The notes: generated by a model from the sequence alone, not told the origin. A stretch of 64,000 nucleotides of DNA from Limonium bicolor (GCA_023374045.1 CM041782.1:189242925-189306924); one strand, 5' to 3'. Positions 45,027 through 58,322 are shown, counted from the stretch's first letter. A program made the numbers and translations.

Positions 45027-47100
45027 TGAAATACCCCAAACCTTGATATATTGTTTAAATGTTAAACTATGGTATATAAAGGCTAAAAGTGTCTTAGAAA
45101 CATCAGTGAACAATTTAAACCGTAGTAAAACACAATAAAGCACTAAGACATAGCTTGAGCAAAAACATGCTCTAAGCTTAGAGTGAACTTGGTTGGGACC
45201 CAAAGAGCCTACCAAGACTAATAAAATTCAATTATGATTTAATAAGGCTAATTAAGTCCTTAGGAAACCTTGGTAGACAATTAAACCAAATAAAACGCAA
45301 TGAATACCTTAAAGTCAATATGGGCAAAAATGTGCTCTAAGCTTGGGATAAATTTGTATAAGACCTAAAGTCATACCTATACCTTATAATATGTTAATGA
45401 ACATATTAAACCAATTACCAAAGAAAACCAAGCTTGAAAACAAGTTAAAACACAAAATGTGCTTTAAGGAGCCTTAAAGCACATTTTCGAAAAATTGTCT
45501 TGTAAATGAGTTTTGAATGACTAAATGACCATCATTACTCTTTAATTAACATTTGTACTACTTAGTATCACATTAGGAAGTCTAAATGAATGGGAAATCA
45601 AAAATTTCACATCTATGTGCCTTGTTTTAGTGAATAGTAACTATTATAAGCTAGTTTGTAACATATGTTATTGTAAGTTATGTTATTGGTCAACAATGAC
45701 CAAAACACCCTTAGTATTAAACGGGGGCTGGTTTTTGCAAGGGATGAGTCATTCCCCTTGTTAGTTAAATAAGAAAAGTAAAACTTATAAAGTAATGTAC
45801 TATTTTGCTTTTATACATAAATATCCTAACAAGAGCACTCTCTCACCTCATTCTCTTCTTCCCTTTTCATTTCCCAGGTTGTCTATCTCCTTCCTCCTCT
45901 CTCCATCGGTTTTCTACAGCCATATACAATTCTCCATCTTGGAATACTTGTAACTTATGATTCCATGCTCCAAAATCAATTTCAAGACTACCTTTGTCTT
46001 AGTTAGATCAAGCTCTTCATTTCCCTCTTTTCAAATCTTCAAGAACTCAATTTGGTGCCATGGAGATTCACCATTGAAGGAGCTTGAGCTCATATTTTCA
46101 TGACTTGTCATTCTCTTATGCTTCAAGGTAAGGAAAATCAAAGAAAAACCATGTTTCCTCTCATTTTGGTACATGTCCGAAAATTCACCTCACAATGGTG
46201 TTTTGTCTTGCTCTCTTCTTAGCTTAATTCAAACTTCAAAGGACTAGGAGGAGTCCTACCTTGCTACTTAACCAAGTTCTCTTTCAAATTCAAAGGTAAA
46301 TATCATTTTAGTGTATTAAAAACACTTATGTTAAACTAGGGTTTGTATATGAGTTTAAGTGTGAATTCTTAAGCTCATTACCCTTATATGTATATTGATT
46401 AGAAAGTTGACAAGGGATCAAACTCCTTGCTGATTTTCGGTTTAAGGAAACAAGAAAGAAGTTTGAGAGGAAAAGAGGTAAACAAACTATCTCAAGGTAG
46501 TTTAAATGCCTTAGGAAAATGAGCTTGATTTGTTGATAAAATACCTAAGGAGCCAATGGTGAATGACCTAGTAAAATGCTCTCAAGGAAACTATTAAGGG
46601 GCATATGTGATGCTGAGTGTATTTGCTGGTTAAAGGCAATATATTATGTGGGAAATTCAGTGTTAAAGGTTTATGTTATTTAAGGGCCTAAGAGCCAAGT
46701 TATTTAAGGGCCTAAGTGCCAAGCAATTTAAGTTTATGCACTATATTGTGATGTAGTGTAAAATTTGGTGAGTGTTGTGTGTGAGAATACTCTTGATGGA
46801 TTTTAGGTGTTCTTGAATGAATTAAGGTACAAACCTAAGTGTTTGGATGTGAGAATATACAAGGGAAGCTATGGCAAAATTTGGAAAATGTATAAGAAGT
46901 TCTAAGTTTTTAAATGAGTTTTTGGTGAACTAGGAAGTGTTAAAGATGAACAAGTGTTTTACTAGGGAAGAAAGCATGTATTAAGGTGATTTAGAGTGAT
47001 ACAAGGATTTAGGCATTACTTGGAAGTTCTAGGAATTCAATGAGTGTTTTTGGGGAGTTTAACGTCTTGGAGAAGTTTGTTTAAGGTTTTAGGTAATGTT
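45027..47100 (+). repeat. LTR A2, A1-family, 5' half, interrupted by element D
   Basis: It starts TGAAATACCCCAAACCTTG and follows the A1 LTR through AATTACCAAAGAAAACCAAG, GAAAAATTGTCTTGTAAATG and GGGCCTAAGTGCCAAGCA. It has an extra internal duplication of the CATGCTCTAAGCTTAG segment near 45165-45345. At 47100 element D begins, so the rest lies beyond the window. Confidence 0.82.
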
Positions 47101-47407
47101 TGAAATGCCCCTAAATAATTAAACGTTATTTAAAAAATAAATTACTACATTAAAGTATGAACCAACAATATTGACACGGTTACGTACGTATATATGTACG
47201 TATATATAACGTTACAACATTATAACGTTGTACATATATTTAGTAACGTTGTGATCGGAAACAGATAGTTAAAACATGGCAAATAAAAAAATAGTCAAAC
47301 CGTATAACGGTTTAAATCAACATCGCGACATAACATTAGTCGTTTATATATATATGTAAATACCAATATACAAGAATATACACAAATGGGACTGAAACAA
47401 AATAAAA

Positions 47408-47487
47408 GAGCAAATATGCTCTAAGCGGGATTCGAACCCGAGACCTCTCGTATCTATCCCGAAACTTAACCAATCGAGCTGAGCTCG
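47408..47487 (-). ncRNA. tRNA-like unit in the D 5' LTR (antisense)
   Basis: The B box GTTCGAATC is perfect within a T-arm CGGG/CCCG. The A-box region CAGCTCGATTGG is slightly off consensus. A hairpin GAGCA-TATT-TGCTC and TTTT follow on the minus strand. Same layout as in D1. Confidence 0.55.
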
Positions 47488-48699
47488 TTTTCAGTATAAA
47501 ACACCCACGAACTGTAATAAGTAATCACTATACATAAGTGACAGAAAGGAATGAAGAACAACCCGACATTCCCTGCTGGAATTGACGCCTCAATCTCTGT
47601 TATTTCAAACTCCCATACCGACACAACAGATTTATCTACAATACCTTGTAATCCCCTCTGTGCATGGGAATTATTTTTGCCAAACGCCCATCCCTTGAGG
47701 ATTCCAAGCGACCAACTGTCCATACCACCATGTTATAATCGGTTCCCTTCTCTTCTTCCTCCTCAGTACCTTCGCTTTCTCCAACTCCTACCGAGGGCTA
47801 CCACGACCTCCACGGCTGCTGCTCCACAGCTGGGTGAGTTTCTAAGTTTGAATTATACTCACTGACTCCTATGAGTTTTCATCTTCAAGAACTAAACCGT
47901 GTATGTACACACCAGCAGCAAAGATCGATATTGGGAGCTAGCACAGTGGGTAGCCTCGGTTGAAAGACAGAGAAGGAAGGGAAGTTAGCTTCCTTGTTTT
48001 CTCAAGGTAAAACCATACGAAACCCAGCTTAGATTTCACCTGCATTTCAGTAATAAACCCATCATGCAATAAGCTTCTACTCTCTGTTTTGTTTCTTAAG
48101 TAAACGTCACCATATTTTCACTCACGGTGGTACCGGTTACAGCCATAGCCAATCCTGAGTTCTTTTTCTCCCTTTCTGTCCCTCCTCATGTAGAAGACAG
48201 TAGATGGAGCTCAGCTTGGTGAAGGAGCAAGACCTAGCCATTCTTCCTTGCTGTACCAGTCTCGGAAAAAAAAAAGAAGCAAGGTAAAGTCCATACCTGT
48301 CTCAGTAATCCCACTGTGTCTTCCTTTCTGAGTTAACATAATTCTGATCTCTGAGTAAACTATCCCAGTATAGATGAACCGACCAGGAGCTGTGAGTCGA
48401 AATTTCCACCAAGGGTGTAACTAAGGGATTATCAAGTCTCTACTGGTGAGTCACTTCTAAACTCATGTAGATCAGAGAAACAGAAAGAAAATTAAATCTA
48501 GCAAGTTGATAAACATGCAAACCTGTAGCATGTAGCACCGGTATTTGAATGTCCTTGGGTTGCTATATACCTCATAATCCTATAATGTACCTGAACCAAT
48601 CTCTATCCGTAAGGGTGTTGAAGAAAAGAAGTAAAAACAGATCACAACCCAAGGAAAGAAAACAAACAGAAACAGATGTAGAAGTTCTGGTTTCGTTTC

Positions 48700-51420
48700 T
48701 GGTATAGTTTCTACTTCTGTTACAGTTCAGGTAGCTAACCCTTGCGATTGATAAGTGTTTCTAAGTTAAGACCTGAGAACCACTTACTTGATAGCTAGGC
48801 AATTAGGTTAGGGATGAGGATCAAATGGGTAAGCAGAAAGGCAAAACAAAAACGTAAAGAAACACAAATTTCAGACTATACTTATCAGTTCTAGTTTCTT
48901 ACCAGTTCAGCTCTGGCAATTTATACGTCAGTAATAAGGTGGTTTTGGGTTGTTCTTGAAGTCTGGAATCTAAATGAATTATTAGCCAAGTAGGTAAGTA
49001 GTTGGAAGGAGGTGTAGGTTGATCTAGGAAAAAAATGACAGAGAAGAAAAAACAGTAGGAACACATAGCATTCCTGTTTTAGTTTCAGTTTCAGGAACTT
49101 CTGTTTCTGTATAATAATGTCACAGAGAAGTAAAAAGGGCGGCAGTGAATAAGTGCAATAACTTAAAACATTATAAACCCACTCAACTAAGTATGTAAGC
49201 ATCCTGGAAAGGAAAGAAGAAACTGCAAGCCACGGTAAATTATCAGATAAGAGAATCTAGCAGTTTAGGATTCAGTTTCTGCCATACTAACCTTGCCTGT
49301 ATAATAACTCTCAGAAGTTTAAACAATGGGATGGTAAACCTATCTTGAATCTTTGGAACTTAAGAACTGCCACACCCTAAACTATCAGAGCTAATAGTGA
49401 GAGGAAACTGAAGAGCAATCCATGAGTAAAACAGAAAAGAAATAAACAGAAGAGCTAATCTGTTTGGGGCTCAAAGTTCTGAATCCTAACTTTCCTGTAT
49501 CACGACCTTTTGGGAGTTAAACGAGATGATGGGGGAAATCTGTTTTGAGAAGATTAAACCACACCAGGATACTTAACTAGCTGGCTAAACAACCAAGGAA
49601 CTAGGAATCTGATGAAAGGTCACAGAAAGGAAGACAGATAATAATTCCTGTTTGTCTGTTTGTATATCAGTTTCAGATTTTCTGGTTTTCTGTGGTGTAG
49701 GTAGCCTTAGTAACTCTAACTCAGTATCTTAAATTGTGTGAAGTTTAAACTGTATTGAAACTCCTAACTGAGAGTAACTAAACTGGGAAAAAATTAAGGA
49801 ATCAGGTGGCACGTTGCAGAGAGAATCAACCAGTTTCACATTTCTGTTTCTTCTTCTGTAACAACATAGGCTAAAAGTTTCTGTTTTAAGAATCCTGATT
49901 TCAGTAACACCGACAGTGTTGTCCTAATTCATCTGTAAACCTAGGAACCACTGAACATCAACATAATGATGAGAACCAACTAATACCTTGGGGCTGAGAT
50001 CAGAAGAAGAAGAAAAGAAAAACTGGTGTAAGAAGGAACTCAAAAACCTGAAATTTTCACTTCTGTGTAATGGTTTCCAGAAGCTTTGTAGATGCTAAAT
50101 TGATAAGCTGAGTATCCTAAGAACTCTGTAACACATTACATTAAGAGTGATGAGCTGGGGAAAAAGTTCAGGAACCAGGGGACACGAGACAAGGGAATCG
50201 GTCAACTTTACATGTCTGTTTTCGGTAACAGCATAGCCCAGTTCTGTGTGGATAGTTTCTGAGAAATGTCCTAACTGATTGAGGATTGGTTGTGAGGTAA
50301 AGTCAGGATAGACCATTAGCTGTTTGGGTAACTAATTCGGAGGAAAAAGGGAGTTAAATGAGTAATCACAAAGACAGACAGAAGAAGAATGAAACACCAG
50401 TTTTTGATGCAGACTGAGTTTAGTTTCAGTTTCTTAGCAGATAAGTGCCTAGCAATTCATGTGTTTGCAACAGACCTGTCTTGGGTTTTGTTTGGAGTTA
50501 AAGCTTGATGATAACTAGTGGGTAAAGAGTTAGGAGAAACGTAATCAGTTAAATAAAAAAAAAACAGATAAGGCAGAAAGCAAGAACACCTATCAGTGTT
50601 GATCTCAGACTGCTGTTCAGTACCAGTTTTTCTACCAGATTAGGGTCTGGTTGTCTTTTGTATCTGTAACAAGATGTCATGGGTCTAAGCTGGGTTTAGA
50701 AACCTAATTGTACACTTACCTAACTGGGACAACGGTTGGAGAGAACTGAGGGTCAACCACGTGAACAACAGAGGGTAATAAAACAAAAAAAACTGCAGTC
50801 TGGTTTCTATTTTGGTTTTAGTCTCAGAACTTGTTGCCTCTGTATAACTAAGCTGCAGGGAGTGTAAGCGAATGGCACTGAGTGATTAAGGAGTTTAAAA
50901 CCTAACTAATCTGTGTAACTGATAAGTGAAGCATGTTGGGAACCGACTTGCAACCAGCAAGGGGAGTTCAAAGAAAACCTGTGTAGATTTGGTACTTGCA
51001 ATTCCTACCGATCTAAGTTTCTGTTAGGTGAGTTTCCAGGAAGGGGAGCTTCATTGTTTTAAGTAGTTTGCAAGTTCAAATCATTCCTAACACAATCATG
51101 TAGTAGTGATGCAGTTTTGGGAAGTTGGAAACAAATCAATAAACCGAAATAAAGATTTGAGGGAGGAGTAAACAAACGATGCTTCAGCCTTCTTGTTCCT
51201 TCTGTTCAGATTCTACCCAGTCAAAATGGGGTTGTTTCTGTGTCTGTAACAGATTGAAATAACACCATGAAATGAGTACCAAACAGATGGGAAAGAGGGA
51301 GTGAAAAAGGAAACCAAATCCGGGAATGAGAAACAAAACAAAAGGGGAAAAATTCTAACAAACTTAATACATCAGTTCTAGCTGTTTTCTGAAATGAGTA
51401 ACTTCTGTATAAGCAAGTTC
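48700..51420. repeat. ~190-bp diverged tandem array in the D 5' LTR
   Basis: CTGTAT/CTGTAA landmarks near 48715, 49105, 49297, 49494, 49690, 49855, 50065, 50245, 50660, 50840, 51010, 51240 and 51405 give steps mostly of 160-210 bp. Same unit order as in D1. Confidence 0.6.
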
Positions 51421-53009
51421 ACAGGGGGTGTTTAAGTGGTTATGCAGTCATGAATCTAGTAATCTGTAGTGGGAATGGTGGATGGTGAGTTGAGTTGAGA
51501 AAGGAATTAGATATACATATATATGTAACCGATAACCAAACAAGTGTGAAAAGACCTTGGGTTATATCTTACCACAAGGTTTTGATATTATAAAATTAAA
51601 TGCCTACAATATATTATAAGTTATGTGGTAGTTTTGCGGGTAATGAAAATATATATAATAAAGGAGCTCAAATATGCACATGTGTATACCATTTTCGACA
51701 CATTCATAAGTGGCCAAAACTAGGTGTCATAAATCTAGTGACACATAAAATATCGTACCACATAACATTATGTAACAAACATAACACAAACAATATTATG
51801 TGGTTAAGAGTATAGTTATTCAAACTGTTATGCTAAATGCATACATACATAGATAAACACGTACCAAGAAGTAAAGTTATACACTATAGTTATAACTACA
51901 TAAAATACTAAGGTTAGTATAAGATTTTGGTCGATAAATAAACCCTGGTGAGGTATCATAAGTGTATAACGCAAGGTTTCATGCTCTAATGTAAACCGAA
52001 AATTAACTCACACGACGTGTGAGGGGTTTATAAAATAATAATAACGAGACTTTAACTAGTAACAAATGTTAAGCCTAGGGACATAGTACTAGGATTTCAA
52101 ACGTTATTCGGGAATACCGAATTGTGCTGTCATGTGGATTGACGCTTAGTGTTCCTTGTATTACTAGATCGTATTCCCGACGTACGCGCTCGAAAGCTCT
52201 AGTGGTCTGCACTGCACGAATCTAGTCATCGGTGTACGGTATGTAAAGGGATTTGATCCGAGTTGTCCTGAGGAATTCCTCGGGCTCGGATTTGTTTGAT
52301 AAATAACTTGTGTGAATGTATGTATGTGATGTATGTATGTGATGCATGTGTATGATGTAGTTATGTTCATTGCATTATTTATTTATGCACGAACGTCCTA
52401 CGGGACTAATACTACGTCGACTATAGATCGACTTATACAAAACTACATATGCGAAATGTGTGATTGTGACCACTGTTGCTTGACTTAATATGCTAATTAT
52501 TACAAGTACGTAGTTATAACCTAAGTAAAATACTTAGGAACGGGACACGACATTGTCGGTCTCTAGAGCTTTGACTCGAAAGTGAATGTTACCTAGAAAG
52601 ATTCTAGGCATGCGTAAGACCCATAGGGCAGCCAACAAATTAAGTGATGTACTCCATAACAAAAACTGTAACTGACTATCTAACTAACAAGCTAACAATG
52701 GAGTGTGTGAATGAATGTGATGATGTACCTTAATCCAGACAGTCACTGGCTGCTGGTCGCGCGTAGAGATCTCTTGGGTTATCCCGTTTCGGGTTTTCCC
52801 TAGTTAAATCCTGTTCGAGCCTAGATAGATCGTCAGGCGGAGTGTGCTACCGTTGGCACCAGGCCTTGGCCACCTAAATGGACGCCTTACAAAGGCAAAG
52901 TGAAGAAGAGCCCAGAGTCTTCGGATGATCAGGGCAGTGAGCACCTTGTGTGTACGTGGGACTACAGTCCAAGTGAATATAAATCGGGTTGTCCTAACTG
53001 ACTCCCAAC

Positions 53010-53115
53010 AGTGCTAACCAAAACTAATAATATGTGAGGGCCCGGGGGGCCGAATGTTGTACTGTGCTAACTAAATTAATGATATGTGAAGGCCCGAAGG
53101 GCCGAGTGATGTACT
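53010..53115. repeat. Local ~60-bp duplication with GGCCC...GGGCC palindromes in D 5' LTR
   Basis: GTGCTAACYAAA...ATATGTGARGGCCCGNNGGGCCGA occurs twice here but once in D1 (near 40970-41010), so it was duplicated after the two copies parted. Confidence 0.75.
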
Positions 53116-53344
53116 ATGTGATGATGTTAACATACGATGAATGAGTTCTCGATGCCATTATATTGTATGATGTATGACGGTAATGTGTATATCCATATAT
53201 GACTGTTTGGATCGGATGATCGATTATATAATCATGCATGTTGTTACAGTAATTGTTATATCTGTAAAATGACGAGCATGAAATCAATCTAATATTAAGA
53301 CGGTTAAAAATGACAAGTGACCAATAGGGTCCAGATCCGGCATA

Positions 53345-53363
53345 CTCAGCGTCTATCGCTGAT
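53345..53363 (+). promoter_or_regulatory. LTR 3'-region hairpin of D 5' LTR
   Basis: CTCAGCG, loop TCTAT, CGCTGA, the counterpart of 41250-41268. The outermost pair is lost (G to T). Confidence 0.45.
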
Positions 53364-53701
53364 ACTACACTTATTGTGCAGGTTGCTGAACACGTTGAAG
53401 CCGAAGTGCGGGATTGGGTAGTTAGGACATTGTGAGATTTGGATTATGTTTAGATGCTCATAGTAGTTGTGCTTTTGATACTTAGATAGAAATGTAGATG
53501 GTATCTCGTTGTCACTGCGGATTGTATTTTTATGTTTAATTTTGTTAAGATGATGTACTGCTACATCACTCGTATGGGCGAGTGGTGGCAAGTAACACCC
53601 ATGTGAGTTCTATTACTGTAATTACTTCCGCTGTGAGACGCCTTTACTTCCTGTTCACGTGAGCGACTATTACGTAATTGTTATGAGGGGTGTTACAAAA
53701 G

Positions 53702-53728
53702 TGGTATCAGAGCGGAGTACCGCTCTGA
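53702..53728 (+). promoter_or_regulatory. Primer binding site (tRNA-iMet) with overlapping 9-bp hairpin, element D
   Basis: TGGTATCAGAGC four bases after the LTR. Its last seven bases form part of arm TCAGAGCGG, which pairs with CCGCTCTGA around loop AGTA. Compared with element B, one pair is G-C here and A-T there, so pairing is preserved. Confidence 0.88.
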
Positions 53729-56700
53729 TGACGAGATACTAGGTTAAGACAGTGAGCTTAGGATTTGGGGAAACTTGGGAAACGTTTGTGAGGTACGAAA
53801 CGTCTGTGTCTTAACGAAATTAGGTGTTGGCAGAGCCTTTGGCCTGCAAGTGTTAGCCCATGGGGCACATAAATGAGTTGATTGTATTATGGTGCGTTGC
53901 TGAAAAGACGAACGGTAATACCGACATCTAGTGGTGGTGTGAGCCAGGAAGCTGACCAAGGGCATAAAGGCCCGGGAATATTACCCCTATTAAGGTCCAG
54001 CTGAGAGCTCAACCAGGAGGAGACATAAACATCGTGCGTACATTGGCGACAGTCCACTTTCATGTGGGAGTCCAATACGAACTACCGCCGACAGTACCCC
54101 TCCCGCCACAACCCAATGAGTATAATACAACCAAGAAATATAATCCCCGAATATAGGGAAAAGGGGCTACCAAGCCCAACAGGCCGTTTAAACACTCTCG
54201 CAGCGAATGGGTAATTCCTGCGCCTATAACATTTATACAACCTCAATGTCATACCTCCACTGACGACCAAGCGCCGTACCAATAGGCACTGCCAAAGGCG
54301 AGCGCCACTACTACTATAACATCGTGGAAAGGGTCACCCAAGAACATCAGGGCAGGCAGACCAGGAGCACCATGAACTCCGCGGGACCGTCGCCCGTAAT
54401 GAGACCTTTAACCACCAAACAGTAAAAAAGAACTATCTTAAAAACGTGGAAAAATTTCATAAGTATACTGCCCTGTTGTGTTCAAACTCCAATCCTGAAA
54501 TGGTGTACACACAATACAGTGACGCTAGGACCTTGACGTGACGACACATCTGGAGAAACAAATTTCGAGCGTTATGCTACTGTGAATCTAACGTGAGGGA
54601 AGCCTTGGATAAAGTAATGACAATGTTGTCAGGAAAATCTCCCAAATCCAAATATTGTCTTATTCGTGAACAATCTTTCTAACGGTACTTAATCAACCAA
54701 CGCAGCAGTGAGACAAACAAGTCGGAAACCGACAACTCTACTTGCATGGTGCGCTTGCAACTGCAAGCGCTGATTTGAACAATGTACTAATAATTTCGTC
54801 TACCCCGCGCACTTGCCACTGCAAGTGCTGCAAACAATTATAACTGCAGCTGCCACTGCTATTATCGTACAAACGAATAATGCAAACTGTGTAGATCTAT
54901 GGTACGACACCATGGCTGCCAATAATCACCAAACAATTGTACACCCCTAATATGAACTACATAATTACAATTGTTACTATAAACCTCTAAGATACGAGGC
55001 CTACAACCTCTGGAGGGACCGACGAGTCCGAGTAACGCAAAAAAAGGGGCACACCAGCCCATAACAAATCATAACCACAAAACGAGAACGAATGCAATGA
55101 CACAGGCTGGGAGCCAAAACAACATAATTTAGTTATCAAGACATTCAATGGCTGAATTGGAAGTGGACGGTGAAACCTGATTCCCGGGGATCAAGGGAAA
55201 ACCAACCACAAATTGGGGTGAAAGGTTAGTGCAACACTGGTGCTGATCACACCAGAGTCGTATGACTCCTGAAACTCTTCACAAGTTGCCAACCTTAATT
55301 ATAGTAAGGATAAACAAAACTGCAGTATCCTAGTTACAAGCAACTAGCAAAGGAAACTTGCGATTAACAGTTACGTTGTATATATATATATATATATAGT
55401 CAAATCATACAAATAAAACTATGAAGAGAATACGATCGTATAACGATCGCTGCCATACAATTTCCAACTATACCGTATGCGCAGTATTTATACTTATTCA
55501 CTTACATTTATATCTCATGAATTATTCTCTTATATCTTATGTCACATTTCCACCATCATCTTAATGTAAGATGGATATTTGATTAGATGCATTATATTAT
55601 GCAATATATACTAGGAACTTTATCTTAATATCTTGTCACATTTCAGGACAGAATTTAAAATTCCTAAGGTTTCATTTTATACTAACCTTAGGTCATAAAT
55701 TCCATTTCTCATTGTATATACTATAACTCATACTTTTAATAAAAACAATATTATTGCCGAAAGTTCCACCAACTCCTAATACTTTTCTATTATTTCAGTA
55801 TTGCCACATATTTAATAAATGTATACATCATGCGTATAACATTTCAACCTTGTAATAAATGTAACTTATAGTTCACTAACTATAAGTACGTATACGCCAA
55901 CCTGTGATGAACACAAGAGAGTTGGAAAACGTATCAGTCCACAGATGGACCAAGAATGGAAAGAATAATTCTACCGTAATACGGACATACCTACCTTCGC
56001 AACAATGAACGCGAATCAACATAATGCACGAATATTACAACTAATCAACCTTACCAAGGAGTGCCATAGATTGTATTATTAAACTAATCAACATTAAGAT
56101 TAAGTTTATGTGTATGACAAGAATCATAATGATTATCAGACAATTCTAAGTAGAAGAAGGCGTCCCGCCATGTAAAGAAAATGATAAATATTCAAAATAT
56201 GTGGAAGACATGTCGTTTACTACTATGACGACTGTCAGTAATGAATGAAGTAAATGAATCAAGAAACCACCTAAATCGATATTACAGAACACACAAACCA
56301 AACGCTAAATAGCGTAAATAAGCAAGTACCTAATGTACAAATAAGGGCATAAGCTCAGGGGGGCGACTAAGCTCAGGCAATACTAACAATGTTAAGTTAA
56401 TAATGAAGCAATGGAGCTACGGTACATACCGTAAACAATGTGAATAACAATCATGACTTATTAACAGGCGTCAAACCGCGCACGTGAAAAATAAATAACT
56501 GCAGTTACAAGTAACTAGCACTAAACAAAAGTAACAACAAAGACATTACTCACTAGCTGAATACCAGGAGTATATACCAGCATGTAATGTTAATCACTAA
56601 TAGTGGTAAATGTTTAGTCCTAATGGACAAACCTAATCTTATGAGAAATAGCATACCCCTTTGAGGATGCAGTACCATCAAAGAAAATAGTTGGGAAGAT

Positions 56701-57739
56701 GAAGAGCCAAGTTGCTCAAGCAATCATGCAATCTACAATACACCCAATTAAACGAAAGAGGAAACACACATAAACACCCAAGTATGAGAACTTACCCTAC
56801 GCCGTATCGGGAAGCAACATGATAATGATTAAACCTGGAGGAAATAGTTATGTATGTACTCATGGAGATCGAGATAGGAGAACCGACACTGCTTCCTCAG
56901 CACCAATATTACATAGACGATTGCAACCATACAGACGAAACAACGTTTAACGTTCAACTGGTTAGCAACCAAGTGCTACCACTAATATGTTACTAAGGAC
57001 ATGAGTCCAGGGAACAAAAATGTTCCAACCACCTTACCATCATACTGCTAGAACATTAGACTCTACGACAAGATAACCGACATTGCGGACCAATCAACAT
57101 CGAACTACAACAAGGACATCCATCAAAAGGGAGATTGACAATAGAATACTTCACAATAGTCGTGTGAGGAGCTACTAGTTTACTTAACGAATATCTGTGA
57201 CGGAGCTATAGTATACAGAGTAGAGGCGACGGACACTCCGACAGAGAAGAGGGGACAGATAGTATAGTATAAGTAGTAGTAAGTAGTCAAGTAGTAATGT
57301 ATCAGTATGTACCCCATGCATGTAGACAAGTAGTGTTAGGAACACGAGAAGTAGTCAACTCCGTACTACGGACAGTGATGCAAATTACCTCGAAGATGGA
57401 CGAGAAGAGCCGCAGTTAACCAACGGGCTAGAGAAACCAAGAACCTACAACACAGAGTAGCAGACGATACACAGTGGAGACAAGGAGACCCTTCAAAGAT
57501 GACAAAGCAGACGACAGCTACAAGAAACCAAATGATGCAAGTTCTTGCAATCCAGAGGAATCTACCAAATGATGTGAACATAAACGCATGACTACGCAAT
57601 GATAAGAGACAAGCTAAATGCTAGTAGATAATAATGGACTTGGAATGTACCACTCATATGATGAGTCGCTCATCTCATCTGTTTCACTCTTTAGATACTA
57701 GCTGCTGAGAGTTTACGCCTCTGCACTCTGTAGGACTGA
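53729..57739 (+). other. Non-coding interior of element D
   Basis: About 4 kb rich in A and C with only short open frames. No gag, protease, RT or integrase motif was found on either strand. Paired phrases CACTTGC(CA)CTGCAAGTGC near 54740-54830 make local inverted repeats, and a (TA) run lies at 55378-55400. It might be a degenerate former gag-pol or unrelated filler, which cannot be told by eye. Confidence 0.6.
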
Positions 57740-58144
57740 GTGTTTTGGTATTGCACTTGTGCAGTTATTAATCTAGAAGAAATACAGAAAGATGCAGTGC
57801 ATATCAACAAGAGTGTGTATCAAAGAACTATAACAGTGTATTACTCTGGAACAAAACCACCAGGAGACACGGATGACAATCATCATCTACGTGGACATGT
57901 AGGCTGGTACGTCTTAGTATTACAAAGACAAGTGCAAAGAGCACCAGGTACTAACAAGAGCCAATGTCACATTATACCTCAAGCTGAATATCAGTGGGAG
58001 AAGACACACGAATGTATGCTAGTGATCCAAATAAGAGGATACACAGTAATTGTTCATGGGTCTGCACCTCATACAGAGCGAGTGGGCCCATTAGAACGAA
58101 CTTGGGAGAGAACACAAATACGTGCCTCACCCTTTTATATTTAA
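57740..58144 (+). CDS. Unrecognised 134-codon open frame in D interior
   Basis: The longest forward frame of the D interior, ATG at 57740, stop at 58142-58144. It contains YYSGTKPPGDTDDNHHLRGH, VGWYVLVLQRQVQRAPG and HGSAPHTERVGPLERTW. No signal peptide or membrane segment is visible, no family was recognised, and composition is only mildly better than background. It lies 5' of the palindrome/PPT-like zone, where chromoviruses have the end of pol, but shows no chromodomain motif. It may be chance. Confidence 0.25.
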   Translation: MFWYCTCAVINLEEIQKDAVHINKSVYQRTITVYYSGTKPPGDTDDNHHLRGHVGWYVLVLQRQVQRAPGTNKSQCHIIPQAEYQWEKTHECMLVIQIRGYTVIVHGSAPHTERVGPLERTWERTQIRASPFYI

Positions 58145-58278
58145 GAGCCCGAAGGGGCTAGAGTCATACCCGTCTCTCTGATATGAGAATGATCTACTCC
58201 AAAGGTGGAAACACCACATGAGAGTTAGAGAACTCCATGAGAGTCAAGTATCCAGTGCCCCTTGTGGAGCGGCTGTCG

Positions 58279-58322
58279 AATACGTGGGGTACGGGGGCGT
58301 AACCCTTTTTAAGGGGGGTAGA
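58279..58322 (+). promoter_or_regulatory. Upstream second PPT-like tract and palindrome (D)
   Basis: GGGGTACGGGGGCGTAACCC then TTTTTAAGGGGGGTAGAG, homologous to 19558-19598 in A1. This is direct evidence that D shares ancestry with A1 downstream of pol. Confidence 0.7.

Larger units (their letters stand above)
47101..53697 (+). repeat. 5' LTR of element D (6597 bp)
   Basis: Start TGAAATGCCCCTAAATAA, end GAGGGGTGTTACA, followed at once by the AAAAG spacer and primer site. Exceptionally long for an LTR. Contents in order: palindromic AACGTTA repeats (47205-47250), antisense tRNA-like unit (47408-47487), ~190-bp array (48700-51420), AT-rich stretch with (TA) runs, a GC-balanced conserved zone from 52090, and a local duplication (53010-53115). 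Confidence 0.9.
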
